A DNA stretch of 41,169 nt from IMG/VR virus record IMGVR_UViG_3300006751_000029, positions 1-41,169 of that record; one strand, given 5' to 3'. The translations under genes were made by a program, and so were the position numbers. The notes under the pieces were generated by a model. It made no database searches. It worked only from the letters and a program-made list of their open reading frames with translations, and had not been told where the DNA came from. This document shows positions 7,810 through 13,142 of this stretch, piece by piece (the first letter of the stretch is position 1; each line of letters begins with the position of its first letter). The stretch is from a virus.

Positions 7810-8679
7810 TTAGTTGATTTCAGGATTGTCTGGCAGTGGAAGTTCTTCTCCGCAATCTTCACAATATAAAAACTCATGTGTATTTGTGTCTTTTTCTTCA
7901 GGTTGATATTCAATATTCTCATGTGGGCAAATCCGAATATTCTTTTTTATTTCTTTCATAATTTTATATGCAATCTGCGGAACTATGGCGTTTCCGAGTC
8001 CTGTAAGTCTGTCCATCCTGCTGGGAATCCCATGATCTTCTCGGCTAATTTCGGTGTTATCATAAATATCCTGCCATTCTTCTTTAGTACATACGGTATG
8101 TGACCACCGCCTTTCGGTGTTGTCAGCGTTGGGCAATGATTCATATATATCCTCGGCTTGCCTTCTAACCTGATCCAGGTCGTTTTTATAATCACCGCTT
8201 CCTCTTCTAATACACACTGCAAAGTAACGTCTTCGCATCGTAGAGACTCCAAAATCCCGTGCATCAAAAACTGCATCACCCCAGTCGTATCCAATATTTT
8301 CGACTTCCTTGCGGAGTATTTCTTTCCACTTTGTGAATCCTTGAACATTTTCAAAGATAATTGATTCTGGTTTGCATTCATCACATATCCTTAACATTTC
8401 ATAAAATAAATCATCCTGATTAAAACCACCCCTCTTTCCTGCTACACTAAACGCAGGACAGGGAAAGCCACCTGTAATAAGATCAACATTATTAAAATCA
8501 TAACCGTTTAATTTGCGTATATCCTCATAAATAGGAACACCTGGAAAGTTCTTGTTAAGTACCTTCTGACAATACTTGTCTATCTCACAAAATCCAACAA
8601 GATCCAGGTTATCCTCCCAAACCCACTTGGCTGCCAGTGCAAACCCACCAATACCACTGAATAAATCAAGGACTCGCAT
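7810..8679 (-). CDS. dcm: DNA (cytosine-5) methyltransferase, Dcm type
   Basis: The 289-residue enzyme should transfer a methyl group from S-adenosylmethionine to C5 of cytosine in a short target, probably protecting phage DNA from restriction. Motif I is DLFSGIGGF (5-13). Motif IV is PCPAFS with nucleophile Cys74 (the usual form is PCQPFS). Motif VI is ENV (110-112), motif VIII is RRRYF (149-153), and motif X is GNAIVPQ (230-236). The target recognition region between VIII and X is short. A C-terminal extension has CPH (251-253) and CEDC (273-276), perhaps a zinc site. A second frame over 7983-8144 also reads as methyltransferase-like (see findings). Confidence 0.9.
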   Translation of the reverse strand: MRVLDLFSGIGGFALAAKWVWEDNLDLVGFCEIDKYCQKVLNKNFPGVPIYEDIRKLNGYDFNNVDLITGGFPCPAFSVAGKRGGFNQDDLFYEMLRICDECKPESIIFENVQGFTKWKEILRKEVENIGYDWGDAVFDARDFGVSTMRRRYFAVCIRRGSGDYKNDLDQVRRQAEDIYESLPNADNTERRWSHTVCTKEEWQDIYDNTEISREDHGIPSRMDRLTGLGNAIVPQIAYKIMKEIKKNIRICPHENIEYQPEEKDTNTHEFLYCEDCGEELPLPDNPEIN

Positions 8680-8794
8680 TTGCTTTCTTTCTTTTCCATT
8701 TTTTATTCTGAATCGCAGTTCGACCCTCTGTCTTCCACTTGTTATTTAACTTGATACGCCTTTGTTTCTTTAATTTTGCTTTTTTATTTGGCAT
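8666..8794 (-). CDS. Small highly basic protein, 42 aa
   Basis: Read directly from the sequence. The frame starts MPNKKAKLKKQRR at 8794 and ends KKANASP before the TGA at 8666-8668. Lys and Arg make up about 40 percent of the residues, and there is no hydrophobic core, so it may bind nucleic acid or be disordered. It starts 2 bp after the stop of the 155-residue gene and overlaps the methyltransferase ATG by 14 bp, so it is embedded in the operon. Small basic proteins with an MPNKKA-type start are familiar from other phages, but I know no function. Confidence 0.6.
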   Translation of the reverse strand: MPNKKAKLKKQRRIKLNNKWKTEGRTAIQNKKWKRKKANASP

Positions 8795-8796
8795 TT

Positions 8797-9264
8797 TTAT
8801 AGTTCTTTCCATATTACTTTATCTATAGGACAAAAATAAAATTCCTGATTAACTCCAGTGTACCTACTGTCAGTTCTATAATTTATATCCCAATATTTTT
8901 TAGTCTTTCCATAAACAATAGCCATATGACTTTTACTCTTATTTACAATCATATAAGCATAAGGTTTTGGATGTGCCTTGTCCCAACTATGTTTTGCACA
9001 CACAATAAACTGATCTTTATATTTCCAATCTGCAGCACAAGTAAAATCAACACTAACATTTTTAACCTCAATACGCTGCCTGATAAATAAATCACCATTA
9101 TCCTTATGGTCTTTCCAATCTTCATGTTTATCTGCTTTTGTCATTGGCTGAATCTCTACTGGAATACCTTTTTTATAAAAATATTTTGCACAGATAAATA
9201 CAGCATCACTACTGTTATCTAAATGTTCTAAAAATTTTTGATGATTATTGTTTAACTCACTCAT
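8797..9264 (-). CDS. PD-(D/E)XK nuclease-like protein, 155 aa
   Basis: A possible nuclease core is visible: Asp58 in GDLFIRQ, then IEVK (Glu66, Lys68), which gives the D-Xn-ExK pattern. It is followed by a predicted strand and helix pair (DQFIVCAKHSW, PYAYMIVNKSKSHMAIV) as in small restriction-enzyme-fold proteins. The domain is minimal, with no extra DNA-binding module seen. It is two genes upstream of the cytosine methyltransferase, so a restriction-modification-like or host-DNA-degrading pair is possible. The catalytic assignment is inferred, and the protein could be a non-enzymatic relative. Confidence 0.5.
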   Translation of the reverse strand: MSELNNNHQKFLEHLDNSSDAVFICAKYFYKKGIPVEIQPMTKADKHEDWKDHKDNGDLFIRQRIEVKNVSVDFTCAADWKYKDQFIVCAKHSWDKAHPKPYAYMIVNKSKSHMAIVYGKTKKYWDINYRTDSRYTGVNQEFYFCPIDKVIWKEL

Positions 9265-9267
9265 TTC

Positions 9268-9447
9268 CTACCCTAGTTTCCTACCTTTCCTACCCCTTCT
9301 AGTCCAGGGTGCTTTTACTGTGTTGTTATTGCTTTTATCCGCATTTTTCATCAGTTTATCAATATGAGCGTTATCTTTGTAATTTATGTAAACACAATAG
9401 CATATTACTGCTGCTAAGGCTATTATGATTAGGATGTATGCTGCCAT
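9268..9447 (-). CDS. Small single-span membrane protein, 59 aa
   Basis: Read directly from the sequence. The N-terminal 21 residues form one transmembrane helix (MAAYILIIIALAAVICYCVY). A polar middle follows, and the tail is strongly basic (TRRGRKGRKLG). The basic C-terminus predicts that the tail stays in the cytoplasm. The gene sits 7 bp after the AbrB-like gene and 3 bp before the PD-(D/E)XK-like gene, clearly within the operon. The role is unknown. Superinfection exclusion or membrane anchoring of a DNA-bound partner are possibilities only. Confidence 0.6.
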   Translation of the reverse strand: MAAYILIIIALAAVICYCVYINYKDNAHIDKLMKNADKSNNNTVKAPWTRRGRKGRKLG

Positions 9448-9454
9448 GTTTGTA

Positions 9455-9703
9455 TTAATCTTCTTCTATGTAGCTAGCACATATAAGTTCAGTACGGTCT
9501 TCGTCAGAGTAATCTTTCTTTCTTTCTATTCTTATACCGCTGCTTATTATACCATCTTTATCTTGTTCGTGAACTTCTTCAACACAAAATACTAATTCAT
9601 CATTTAAATTCCAGTTTAGTAAATCTTTCCATATTTCAGATGGTAGATTAACTATCCTTGATGAGGTGCTTCTTAAATTACATTTAAATAGTTTATTCTT
9701 CAT
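9455..9703 (-). CDS. AbrB/SpoVT-like small protein, 82 aa; first leftward gene
   Basis: Residues about 10-46 (LRSTSSRIVNLPSEIWKDLLNWNLND) follow the swapped-hairpin pattern of AbrB/MazE-type DNA-binding domains, where a strand with R-x-V-x-LP is followed by a helix and a turn. The rest is acidic. As the first gene after the leftward promoter it may autoregulate that unit. The start is supported by a long GAGAGAGAG purine stretch just upstream. The family match is by pattern and moderate. No antitoxin-toxin pair is visible next to it. Confidence 0.45.
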   Translation of the reverse strand: MKNKLFKCNLRSTSSRIVNLPSEIWKDLLNWNLNDELVFCVEEVHEQDKDGIISSGIRIERKKDYSDEDRTELICASYIEED

Positions 9704-9772
9704 TTTATCTCTCTCTCTTTTATTGTTGTTTGGGTTTTCTTTAACATATTTATTAGTATTGATATGATAGAT

Positions 9773-9800
9773 TTTATAGAACAGTTGTTATATTTGTCAA
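9773..9800 (-). promoter_or_regulatory. Sigma70-like promoter for the leftward unit
   Basis: On the minus strand, TTGACA (9795-9800) and TATAAA (9773-9778) are separated by 16 bp. The -35 is a consensus match and the -10 differs at one base. The elements lie about 70 bp ahead of the AbrB-like ATG at 9703. Nothing else in the leftward unit looks as good, so it probably drives the leftward genes. Confidence 0.65.
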
Positions 9801-9869
9801 CTAAAACCTTTTTTTTGTTTTGTGTCAGTGCCATACATATAAATGAAGAGCCGCCCCGTCCCGAAGTCT

Positions 9870-9882
9870 GGGTGGGTCACCC
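9870..9882 (+). repeat. Small GGGTG-GGT-CACCC hairpin
   Basis: A 5-bp stem with a 3-nt loop. A close relative (GGGTGGGTCACTCC) occurs at 18043-18056 just before another rightward gene. The two copies share GGGTGGGTCAC exactly. Confidence 0.35.
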
Positions 9883-10002
9883 TCTATAAAAAACAATGTT
9901 TGCGATCATTATCTATCCTCTGTGACCTGTCCAGATTGTATGCCAGAGTGACTGAAGATCCACAATATATAGTATAGTATCCTGTTTCTCCTCGGTGGAC
10001 AG

Positions 10003-10028
10003 CACAACATTCTTGGAATAATGTTGTG
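10003..10028. repeat. Hairpin CACAACATT / AATGTTGTG
   Basis: A perfect 9-bp inverted repeat with an 8-nt spacer. The left arm belongs to an AGCACAACATT sequence (10001-10011) that recurs at 10293-10303 on the far side of the G-rich and AT-rich tracts. This could be an operator or an origin-flanking protein site. Confidence 0.55.
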
Positions 10029-10034
10029 TTTTCT

Positions 10035-10154
10035 GGGGCTTAGGGAGGGGCAGGGGTAGGTATTAGGTAGGGGCAGGGTAAGGTATTAGGTAGGGGCAGA
10101 GAGGGGGCAGGGGTAGGGGTTCGGTAGGGGTTGGTCAGGGGGGTCTCTGCCCCT
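10035..10154 (+). repeat. G-rich repeat tract with 11-bp inverted repeat
   Basis: The plus strand carries more than ten runs of three or more G. The 19-bp unit AGGTATTAGGTAGGGGCAG occurs at 10058-10076 and 10081-10099. GGGGCAGGGGTAGG occurs twice. AGGGGCAGAGA (10092-10102) pairs perfectly with TCTCTGCCCCT (10144-10154), closing a loop that is itself G-rich. The strand could form G-quadruplexes. Possible roles are an origin element, a replication pause or a packaging site. Confidence 0.7.
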
Positions 10155-10172
10155 CCTCTGCACCTTACTAGG

Positions 10173-10261
10173 AGTCCACATATATATAATAGAATAGAAC
10201 AGTATATAATAAGAGAACAATATAATAACACTATATTGTACTATATACTATATTGTTACTA
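10173..10261 (+). repeat. AT-rich tract with iteron-like direct repeats
   Basis: ACTATATTGTACTA (10230-10243) and ACTATATTGTTACTA (10247-10261) are direct repeats 17 bp apart. ACAATATA (10217-10224) is an inverted partner. The whole tract is made almost only of A and T and should melt easily. It lies beside the G-rich tract. This is the most likely unwinding element if the region is an origin. Confidence 0.5.
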
Positions 10262-10318
10262 CTGTCGATAGATCTATTTATTTTCCCTCGATAGCACAAC
10301 ATTTTTAAAGATAATCCA

Positions 10319-10346
10319 TTGTAAACCTTAGTTAACTATGTAATAT
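10319..10346 (+). promoter_or_regulatory. Candidate promoter for the rightward unit
   Basis: TTGTAA (10319-10324) and TAATAT (10341-10346) are separated by 16 bp, with TG just ahead of the -10. They precede the first rightward start codon by about 35 bp. The match is moderate. Other TATAAT-like hexamers lie in the AT-rich tract upstream. Confidence 0.45.
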
Positions 10347-10365
10347 AGGGCTCAACAAGAAACCC

Positions 10366-10375
10366 AATCATGGAG
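10366..10375 (+). promoter_or_regulatory. AATCATGGAG leader, copy 1
   Basis: Precedes the 42-codon gene at 10382. The embedded ATG is in frame 12 nt upstream of the chosen start. GGAG is 6 nt from that start. Confidence 0.7.
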
Positions 10376-10381
10376 ATTACA

Positions 10382-10510
10382 ATGAAGAGAACAATATATT
10401 TAAGTGGACGTTATCAAGAGAAGAAGTCACGGATCAGGAGATCTGACTTATATTGGTATGCAGGACGAACTCTGGCTGTTGTCAGTTTCTTTGTCTGGGC
10501 AGGAATTTAA
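10382..10510 (+). CDS. Small basic membrane-type protein, 42 aa; first rightward gene
   Basis: Read directly from the sequence. It begins MKRTIYLSGRYQEKKSRIRR, a strongly basic segment, and ends in a hydrophobic stretch (TLAVVSFFVWAGI) long enough to enter or cross a membrane. The topology would place the basic end in the cytoplasm. It is preceded by the AATCATGGAG leader shared by the early genes. No family known. Confidence 0.55.
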   Translation: MKRTIYLSGRYQEKKSRIRRSDLYWYAGRTLAVVSFFVWAGI

Positions 10511-10516
10511 CTAACT

Positions 10517-10526
10517 AATCATGGAG
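10517..10526 (+). promoter_or_regulatory. AATCATGGAG leader, copy 2
   Basis: Precedes the gene starting at 10533. The embedded ATG (10521) is in frame, so an automated start call would land on it. The true start is more likely the next ATG because GGAGGAA then serves as its ribosome binding site. Confidence 0.7.
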
Positions 10527-10532
10527 GAAATC

Positions 10533-10850
10533 ATGAAATCAAACATCAAAAATACAGTAAAAGTTGGTGACATCTTAACTGTCAAACCAGAGGAGCAAAT
10601 CTGGGTATCTAAAGTAGTGAATGATGACTGGGAACCTAAGAATGTTAAGTGGGAGTCAGCAGAAGTAGTAAAAGTATACAAAACTGCAGACGAGGTGAAT
10701 AACGATAAAGAATACTGTGAAAATATAACGCATGAGGATGGAGACCATTTTCCATTATTCAGAATAGAAGATCCTCGTAGAGGAGAACTTGTTCTTTATA
10801 CTCACAGATTCTTCGTGGACATAATTAAGAAAGCAGGGAGGAAATCATGA
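10533..10850 (+). CDS. Early hypothetical protein, 105 aa
   Basis: No family recognised. The start at 10533 (MKSNIKNTVKVGD) is chosen over the in-frame ATG at 10521 because GGAGGAA lies just ahead of it. The protein is mixed alpha/beta. An N-terminal KVGDILTVKPEEQIWVSKVV segment resembles a small beta-barrel, followed by acidic loops and a basic C-terminus. No membrane span, Cys cluster or nucleotide-binding motif. It overlaps the next gene by 4 bp (ATGA), so the two are coupled. A host-directed early function is possible but not shown. Confidence 0.65.
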   Translation: MKSNIKNTVKVGDILTVKPEEQIWVSKVVNDDWEPKNVKWESAEVVKVYKTADEVNNDKEYCENITHEDGDHFPLFRIEDPRRGELVLYTHRFFVDIIKKAGRKS

Positions 10851-11281
10851 AAAACATACTATTTGACGCAACGCTTAAAATCTGTGGATGGATCGAGGAT
10901 AAACTCCTTGGTGGTCATGAATACCACGAATGGTCTACCGAGGAAGGTCATGTCGGACACTCTTCTGGTGGTGGCAGATTGACCTATTGTGATGATACCG
11001 AGGGTGATGGTCTTGAGGGGATCAGGTTTGGCAGGATCCACTGGGTACGAAGTTATTCACTGAGCAACTATAGTGTTCCTGTCCTCACTTGGGTCATCCC
11101 ATGTGGCGAGAGATGGAGGATAGTCCGATATCTGAAATACTTGGTCTGCAGGATCTTTGTTGACAGTCGGATCAGGATCATTCGTAATTACTGTTACGAT
11201 TATGTGGCATTTGACTGTCGCTTTCCTCATTGGGACAAGGAGTATATCGCCAATAAACTAAAAAGATCGATCACGGGTTAA
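10847..11281 (+). CDS. Early hypothetical protein, 144 aa
   Basis: No family recognised. The sequence is rich in Trp, His, Arg, Gly and Cys. Residues about 20-45 carry several His and Gly (GGHEYHEW, GHVGHSSGGG), and a later stretch (about 90-128) is basic and aromatic with scattered Cys (ERWRIVRYLKYLVCRIF, NYCYDYVAFDC). The His and Cys could bind metal, but no standard zinc pattern is formed. The start has GGAGG 6 nt upstream. A tRNA-like RNA element begins 10 bp past its stop. Confidence 0.6.
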   Translation: MKNILFDATLKICGWIEDKLLGGHEYHEWSTEEGHVGHSSGGGRLTYCDDTEGDGLEGIRFGRIHWVRSYSLSNYSVPVLTWVIPCGERWRIVRYLKYLVCRIFVDSRIRIIRNYCYDYVAFDCRFPHWDKEYIANKLKRSITG

Positions 11282-11290
11282 CCGAGGATC

Positions 11291-11332
11291 AGGGTGAATG
11301 GTTTTTGAAGGGTTCGATTCCCTTCCCACCCT
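11291..11332 (+). ncRNA. tRNA-like minihelix, copy 1 (acceptor stem plus T arm only)
   Basis: AGGGTG (11291-11296) pairs with CACCCT (11327-11332). A 10-nt linker leads to a T-arm hairpin GAAGGG (11307-11312) / CCCTTC (11320-11325) with loop TTCGATT, which fits the canonical tRNA T loop. C11326 is unpaired. There is no room for D or anticodon arms. It shares alignable sequence with copy 2, with compensatory changes in both stems. Bacterial RNase P is known to accept such acceptor/T-stem minihelices in vitro, so RNA processing is a likely role. This role is inferred. Confidence 0.65.
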
Positions 11333-11333
11333 C

Positions 11334-11351
11334 TACGACAATGAGGTCGTA
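11334..11351 (+). ncRNA. TACGAC / GTCGTA hairpin following minihelix 1
   Basis: A 6-bp stem with loop AATGAG. The same stem with loop AATGAA follows minihelix 2, at the same distance from it. It directly precedes the AATCATGGAG leader of the next gene. Confidence 0.6.
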
Positions 11352-11356
11352 AACTA

Positions 11357-11366
11357 AATCATGGAG
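11357..11366 (+). promoter_or_regulatory. AATCATGGAG leader, copy 3
   Basis: Lies 5 nt after the hairpin of minihelix module 1. The embedded ATG (11361) is in frame with the start at 11376, 15 nt upstream. Confidence 0.7.
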
Positions 11367-11375
11367 GATAAAATC

Positions 11376-11639
11376 ATGAAAACAATAGAACATCAAAGAG
11401 CAATCCAACACGCTATCTGGTGGTACGAGGATACATTTGGGTATGTCGATGAATCAACTAAAGAAACGCTAAACCTGATCGGTGCAAAGTACAAATGCAT
11501 TGACGATGTCTGGGGTAAAGCTGATCATGTTGATGACGAGGATGGAAATTATATATATCCAGAATTATCAGGTGGAGAATATGATGCGATAATTTACGGA
11601 TTGGAGAAAGTTCAAACTAACAATCATGGAGGTAATTAA
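11376..11639 (+). CDS. Early hypothetical protein, 87 aa
   Basis: No family recognised. The start is placed at 11376 (MKTIEHQRAIQHAIWW) after GGAGG. The protein is acidic (about 20 percent Asp and Glu) with a Trp-rich N-terminal helix and a loop DHVDDEDGNYIYPELSGG that has the look of an acidic ligand-binding loop. Its last codons (NNHGGN) are formed by the AATCATGGAGG leader of the next gene, so that leader is kept even at the cost of being coding. Confidence 0.62.
   Translation: MKTIEHQRAIQHAIWWYEDTFGYVDESTKETLNLIGAKYKCIDDVWGKADHVDDEDGNYIYPELSGGEYDAIIYGLEKVQTNNHGGN
11622..11631 (+). promoter_or_regulatory. AATCATGGAG leader, copy 4
   Basis: Located inside the last codons of the 87-residue gene, ahead of the start at 11642. 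The embedded ATG is out of frame with that start. Confidence 0.7.
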
Positions 11640-11641
11640 TC

Positions 11642-12070
11642 ATGAAAGATCGTGCAATAATCGAACTAATCGATAAGTGGCTTGACCTGAGATTCCCCAA
11701 TGCTGATAGTTTCTATCGTGCAGAGTGGCATCACAGATATGAGAAATATGGAATTGAGTTTTCAATTCATATGGATTCAGAAAGCAGACTCGTCTGGAAA
11801 AAACTGTATCTGGAATTTCTGGATGCACCACAGACTGAGGGTGCTAATTGGATTGTGGTTTATTCCACAGACCCAGATGATGGTTCATGGTTTAAAGATG
11901 CGTGGGCTATCTTTGAAAATGAAGTAGATGCTAAGAGACATTTCGAGAAGATAAAAAAGCGTGACGATTTATGTTCTGTATCTTTAACCAGAGTAGTTCA
12001 ATCTACAGATTATGTCGGGAATCCTGCCAGAACAACCAGACCAGATCTGGTAAGCAGGGAGGATAAATAG
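11642..12070 (+). CDS. Early hypothetical protein, 142 aa
   Basis: No family recognised. The N-terminus MKDRAIIELIDKWLDLRF is helical. The middle is strand-rich with several Trp (EGANWIVVYSTDPDDGSWF). Residues about 86-112 (KDAWAIFENEVDAKRHFEKIKKR) form an amphipathic helical region that resembles small alpha/beta phage proteins without known role. The C-terminus is basic and polar. The stop lies 5 bp before the second tRNA-like element. No Cys motif or membrane span. Confidence 0.62.
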   Translation: MKDRAIIELIDKWLDLRFPNADSFYRAEWHHRYEKYGIEFSIHMDSESRLVWKKLYLEFLDAPQTEGANWIVVYSTDPDDGSWFKDAWAIFENEVDAKRHFEKIKKRDDLCSVSLTRVVQSTDYVGNPARTTRPDLVSREDK

Positions 12071-12075
12071 ACAAC

Positions 12076-12119
12076 AGGGCAGTATGGTATCTGGGGAGGT
12101 TCGAGTCCTCCCCTGCTCT
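12076..12119 (+). ncRNA. tRNA-like minihelix, copy 2 (acceptor stem plus T arm only)
   Basis: AGGGCA (12076-12081) pairs with TGCTCT (12114-12119) with one G-T pair. The T-arm hairpin is GGGGAGG (12093-12099) / CCTCCCC (12107-12113) with loop TTCGAGT, a canonical T-loop sequence. The linker is 11 nt. Compared with copy 1, two acceptor pairs and three T-stem pairs differ by compensatory double changes. That is strong evidence that the RNA structure is selected. An upstream AAGCAGG could also pair with the 3' strand, but no anticodon arm can then be formed. Confidence 0.68.
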
Positions 12120-12120
12120 C

Positions 12121-12138
12121 TACGACAATGAAGTCGTA
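12121..12138 (+). ncRNA. TACGAC / GTCGTA hairpin following minihelix 2
   Basis: Identical 6-bp stem to the copy at 11334, with one change in the loop (AATGAA). It is followed by TAAATCATGGAG of the next leader. Confidence 0.6.
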
Positions 12139-12143
12139 AATTA

Positions 12144-12153
12144 AATCATGGAG
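12144..12153 (+). promoter_or_regulatory. AATCATGGAG leader, copy 5
   Basis: Lies 5 nt after the hairpin of minihelix module 2. The embedded ATG (12148) is in frame with the start at 12160. Confidence 0.7.
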
Positions 12154-12159
12154 ATTGAA

Positions 12160-12645
12160 ATGAGAAAATACAAACACATTTTTGATCAGTTAGGCTTGTC
12201 TGAATCGACTAGCAGTAATGATCTGGGAGTGAATTATACTCTGAATGAGAATGATGGTAATGATTTGTATGAGATAAAAATACATATCGCTAATTCTGAT
12301 CATACCAATGAGGATCTGGAGCAGTACGCTTACCATATCATCACTCATGGTCAGGAGTTACTAATCAATTATCTGATCGATGATATCGATGAGTTATTCA
12401 GCATAATAAAAAGTAACAGAGAATTGCTGTCAGCCCTGCAGAAAGGGAAAGATAGTCTGGAGAAGATAACTGTCTATACAGAGTCACCTGTATTGATAAA
12501 ATACGGGATTGCTGTAGACGTATCTGATGATTGGTCTGATCCTATTATTGAGACTTATTCATATTGGACTGAGAAAGATAGAGATCAGGCGTACAGGGAA
12601 TTGAAACAAGAACAAAGAAACAGATTTGGAGGAGAAGAATCATGA
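12160..12645 (+). CDS. Early hypothetical acidic protein, 161 aa
   Basis: No family recognised. The start is set at 12160 (MRKYKHIFDQLGL). The protein is strongly acidic, with a central helical region (residues about 58-112, EQYAYHIITHGQELLINYLIDDIDEL through ALQKGKD) flanked by strands. Acidic early proteins of this size sometimes mimic DNA, but no specific similarity is visible. It ends with GGAGGAG codons that double as the ribosome binding site for the next gene, which it overlaps by 4 bp. Confidence 0.62.
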   Translation: MRKYKHIFDQLGLSESTSSNDLGVNYTLNENDGNDLYEIKIHIANSDHTNEDLEQYAYHIITHGQELLINYLIDDIDELFSIIKSNRELLSALQKGKDSLEKITVYTESPVLIKYGIAVDVSDDWSDPIIETYSYWTEKDRDQAYRELKQEQRNRFGGEES

Positions 12646-13142
12646 AAAGACAACTCATAAGAACTGAGGGTGGAGGATTGTATTCTGCCAGTTCAATAAA
12701 TAACAAAAATAAAACTGTGGAATGCTTTCCTAGTGGTGGTGGTTTTGTTCGCACAATACCATTCTCTAAGATTGTAGACTTCGATGCAAAGCCAACAGAG
12801 ATCTATAAAAAAGTCGTAGTCGGTTTTGAGGGAGTACCTGTTGTCGAGGCATTCATCAACGAGGATACCAATTGGAATGGTTGGGAGATACCCCATGTCA
12901 CTCTGGAAGGACTGAGAAAATTCGCAGACAACCAGAATCAGCATCTGGATGATACAGATAATTGGGGCAGAGTCGTGATTAGAGAAGAGGATAAAACATT
13001 CTCATTTAATGACGAAGAGTTCGCCAGAGAAAATTGGGTATTCTATGGATCAGAACCAATCATAGACACCGATGGTACAATACATGACGTTTATAACATT
13101 GGTCTGGGTCTGATCTGGGAAATCATAGAGGAGGAATCATGA
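12642..13142 (+). CDS. Early hypothetical protein, 166 aa
   Basis: No family recognised. The N-terminal part is rich in Gly, Ser and Asn (EGGGLYSASS, PSGGGF). The C-terminal two thirds are acidic and aromatic (NEDTNWNGWEIPHVTL, NWVFYGSEPIIDTDG), predicted as mixed strands with one helix around TLEGLRKFADNQNQHL. It is coupled to both neighbours by ATGA overlaps, so it is translated from the same message as the 161- and 63-residue proteins. No catalytic motif visible. Confidence 0.62.
   Translation: MKRQLIRTEGGGLYSASSINNKNKTVECFPSGGGFVRTIPFSKIVDFDAKPTEIYKKVVVGFEGVPVVEAFINEDTNWNGWEIPHVTLEGLRKFADNQNQHLDDTDNWGRVVIREEDKTFSFNDEEFARENWVFYGSEPIIDTDGTIHDVYNIGLGLIWEIIEEES

Larger units (their letters stand above)
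9704..10381. other. Gene-free control region between the divergent transcription units (candidate replication origin)
   Basis: This is the only stretch over 300 bp without a gene. From left to right it contains a leftward promoter, a GGGTGGGTCACCC mini-hairpin, a 26-nt hairpin, a G-rich repeat tract, an AT-rich tract with iteron-like repeats, and a rightward promoter. Divergent genes leave both sides. The combination of iterons, an easily melted tract and a structured G-rich strand is what a theta-type origin looks like, and the replication genes on both sides fit. No ORF here has coding character. Origin function is inferred. Confidence 0.6.

Noticed and set aside
7983-8384. Independent 133-residue gene inside the methyltransferase gene
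   Set aside because: Only the last 53 residues look like protein of a known type. The upstream part of that frame reads as noise, and the main frame carries all catalytic motifs. It is kept as a finding, not as a gene.
10040-10231. 63-residue leftward frame in the G-rich tract
   Set aside because: Its Pro/Thr-rich sequence is simply the translation of the C-rich strand of the repeats, with no ribosome binding site.
10035-10260. CRISPR array
   Set aside because: The repeats are short, G-rich or AT-rich, with spacers of only a few bases and no cas genes.
12052-12119. Full-length tRNA using AAGCAGG as the 5' acceptor strand
   Set aside because: The acceptor and T arm could form, but only 36 nt remain between them and no anticodon stem of 5 bp can be drawn. 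The shorter minihelix has better support because copy 1 conserves it.
11291-12119. Phage attachment site derived from a tRNA 3' end
   Set aside because: Integrase targets often contain a T arm, but two diverged copies with covarying stems and identical downstream context point to a repeated RNA module. Neither copy is next to the recombinase gene.
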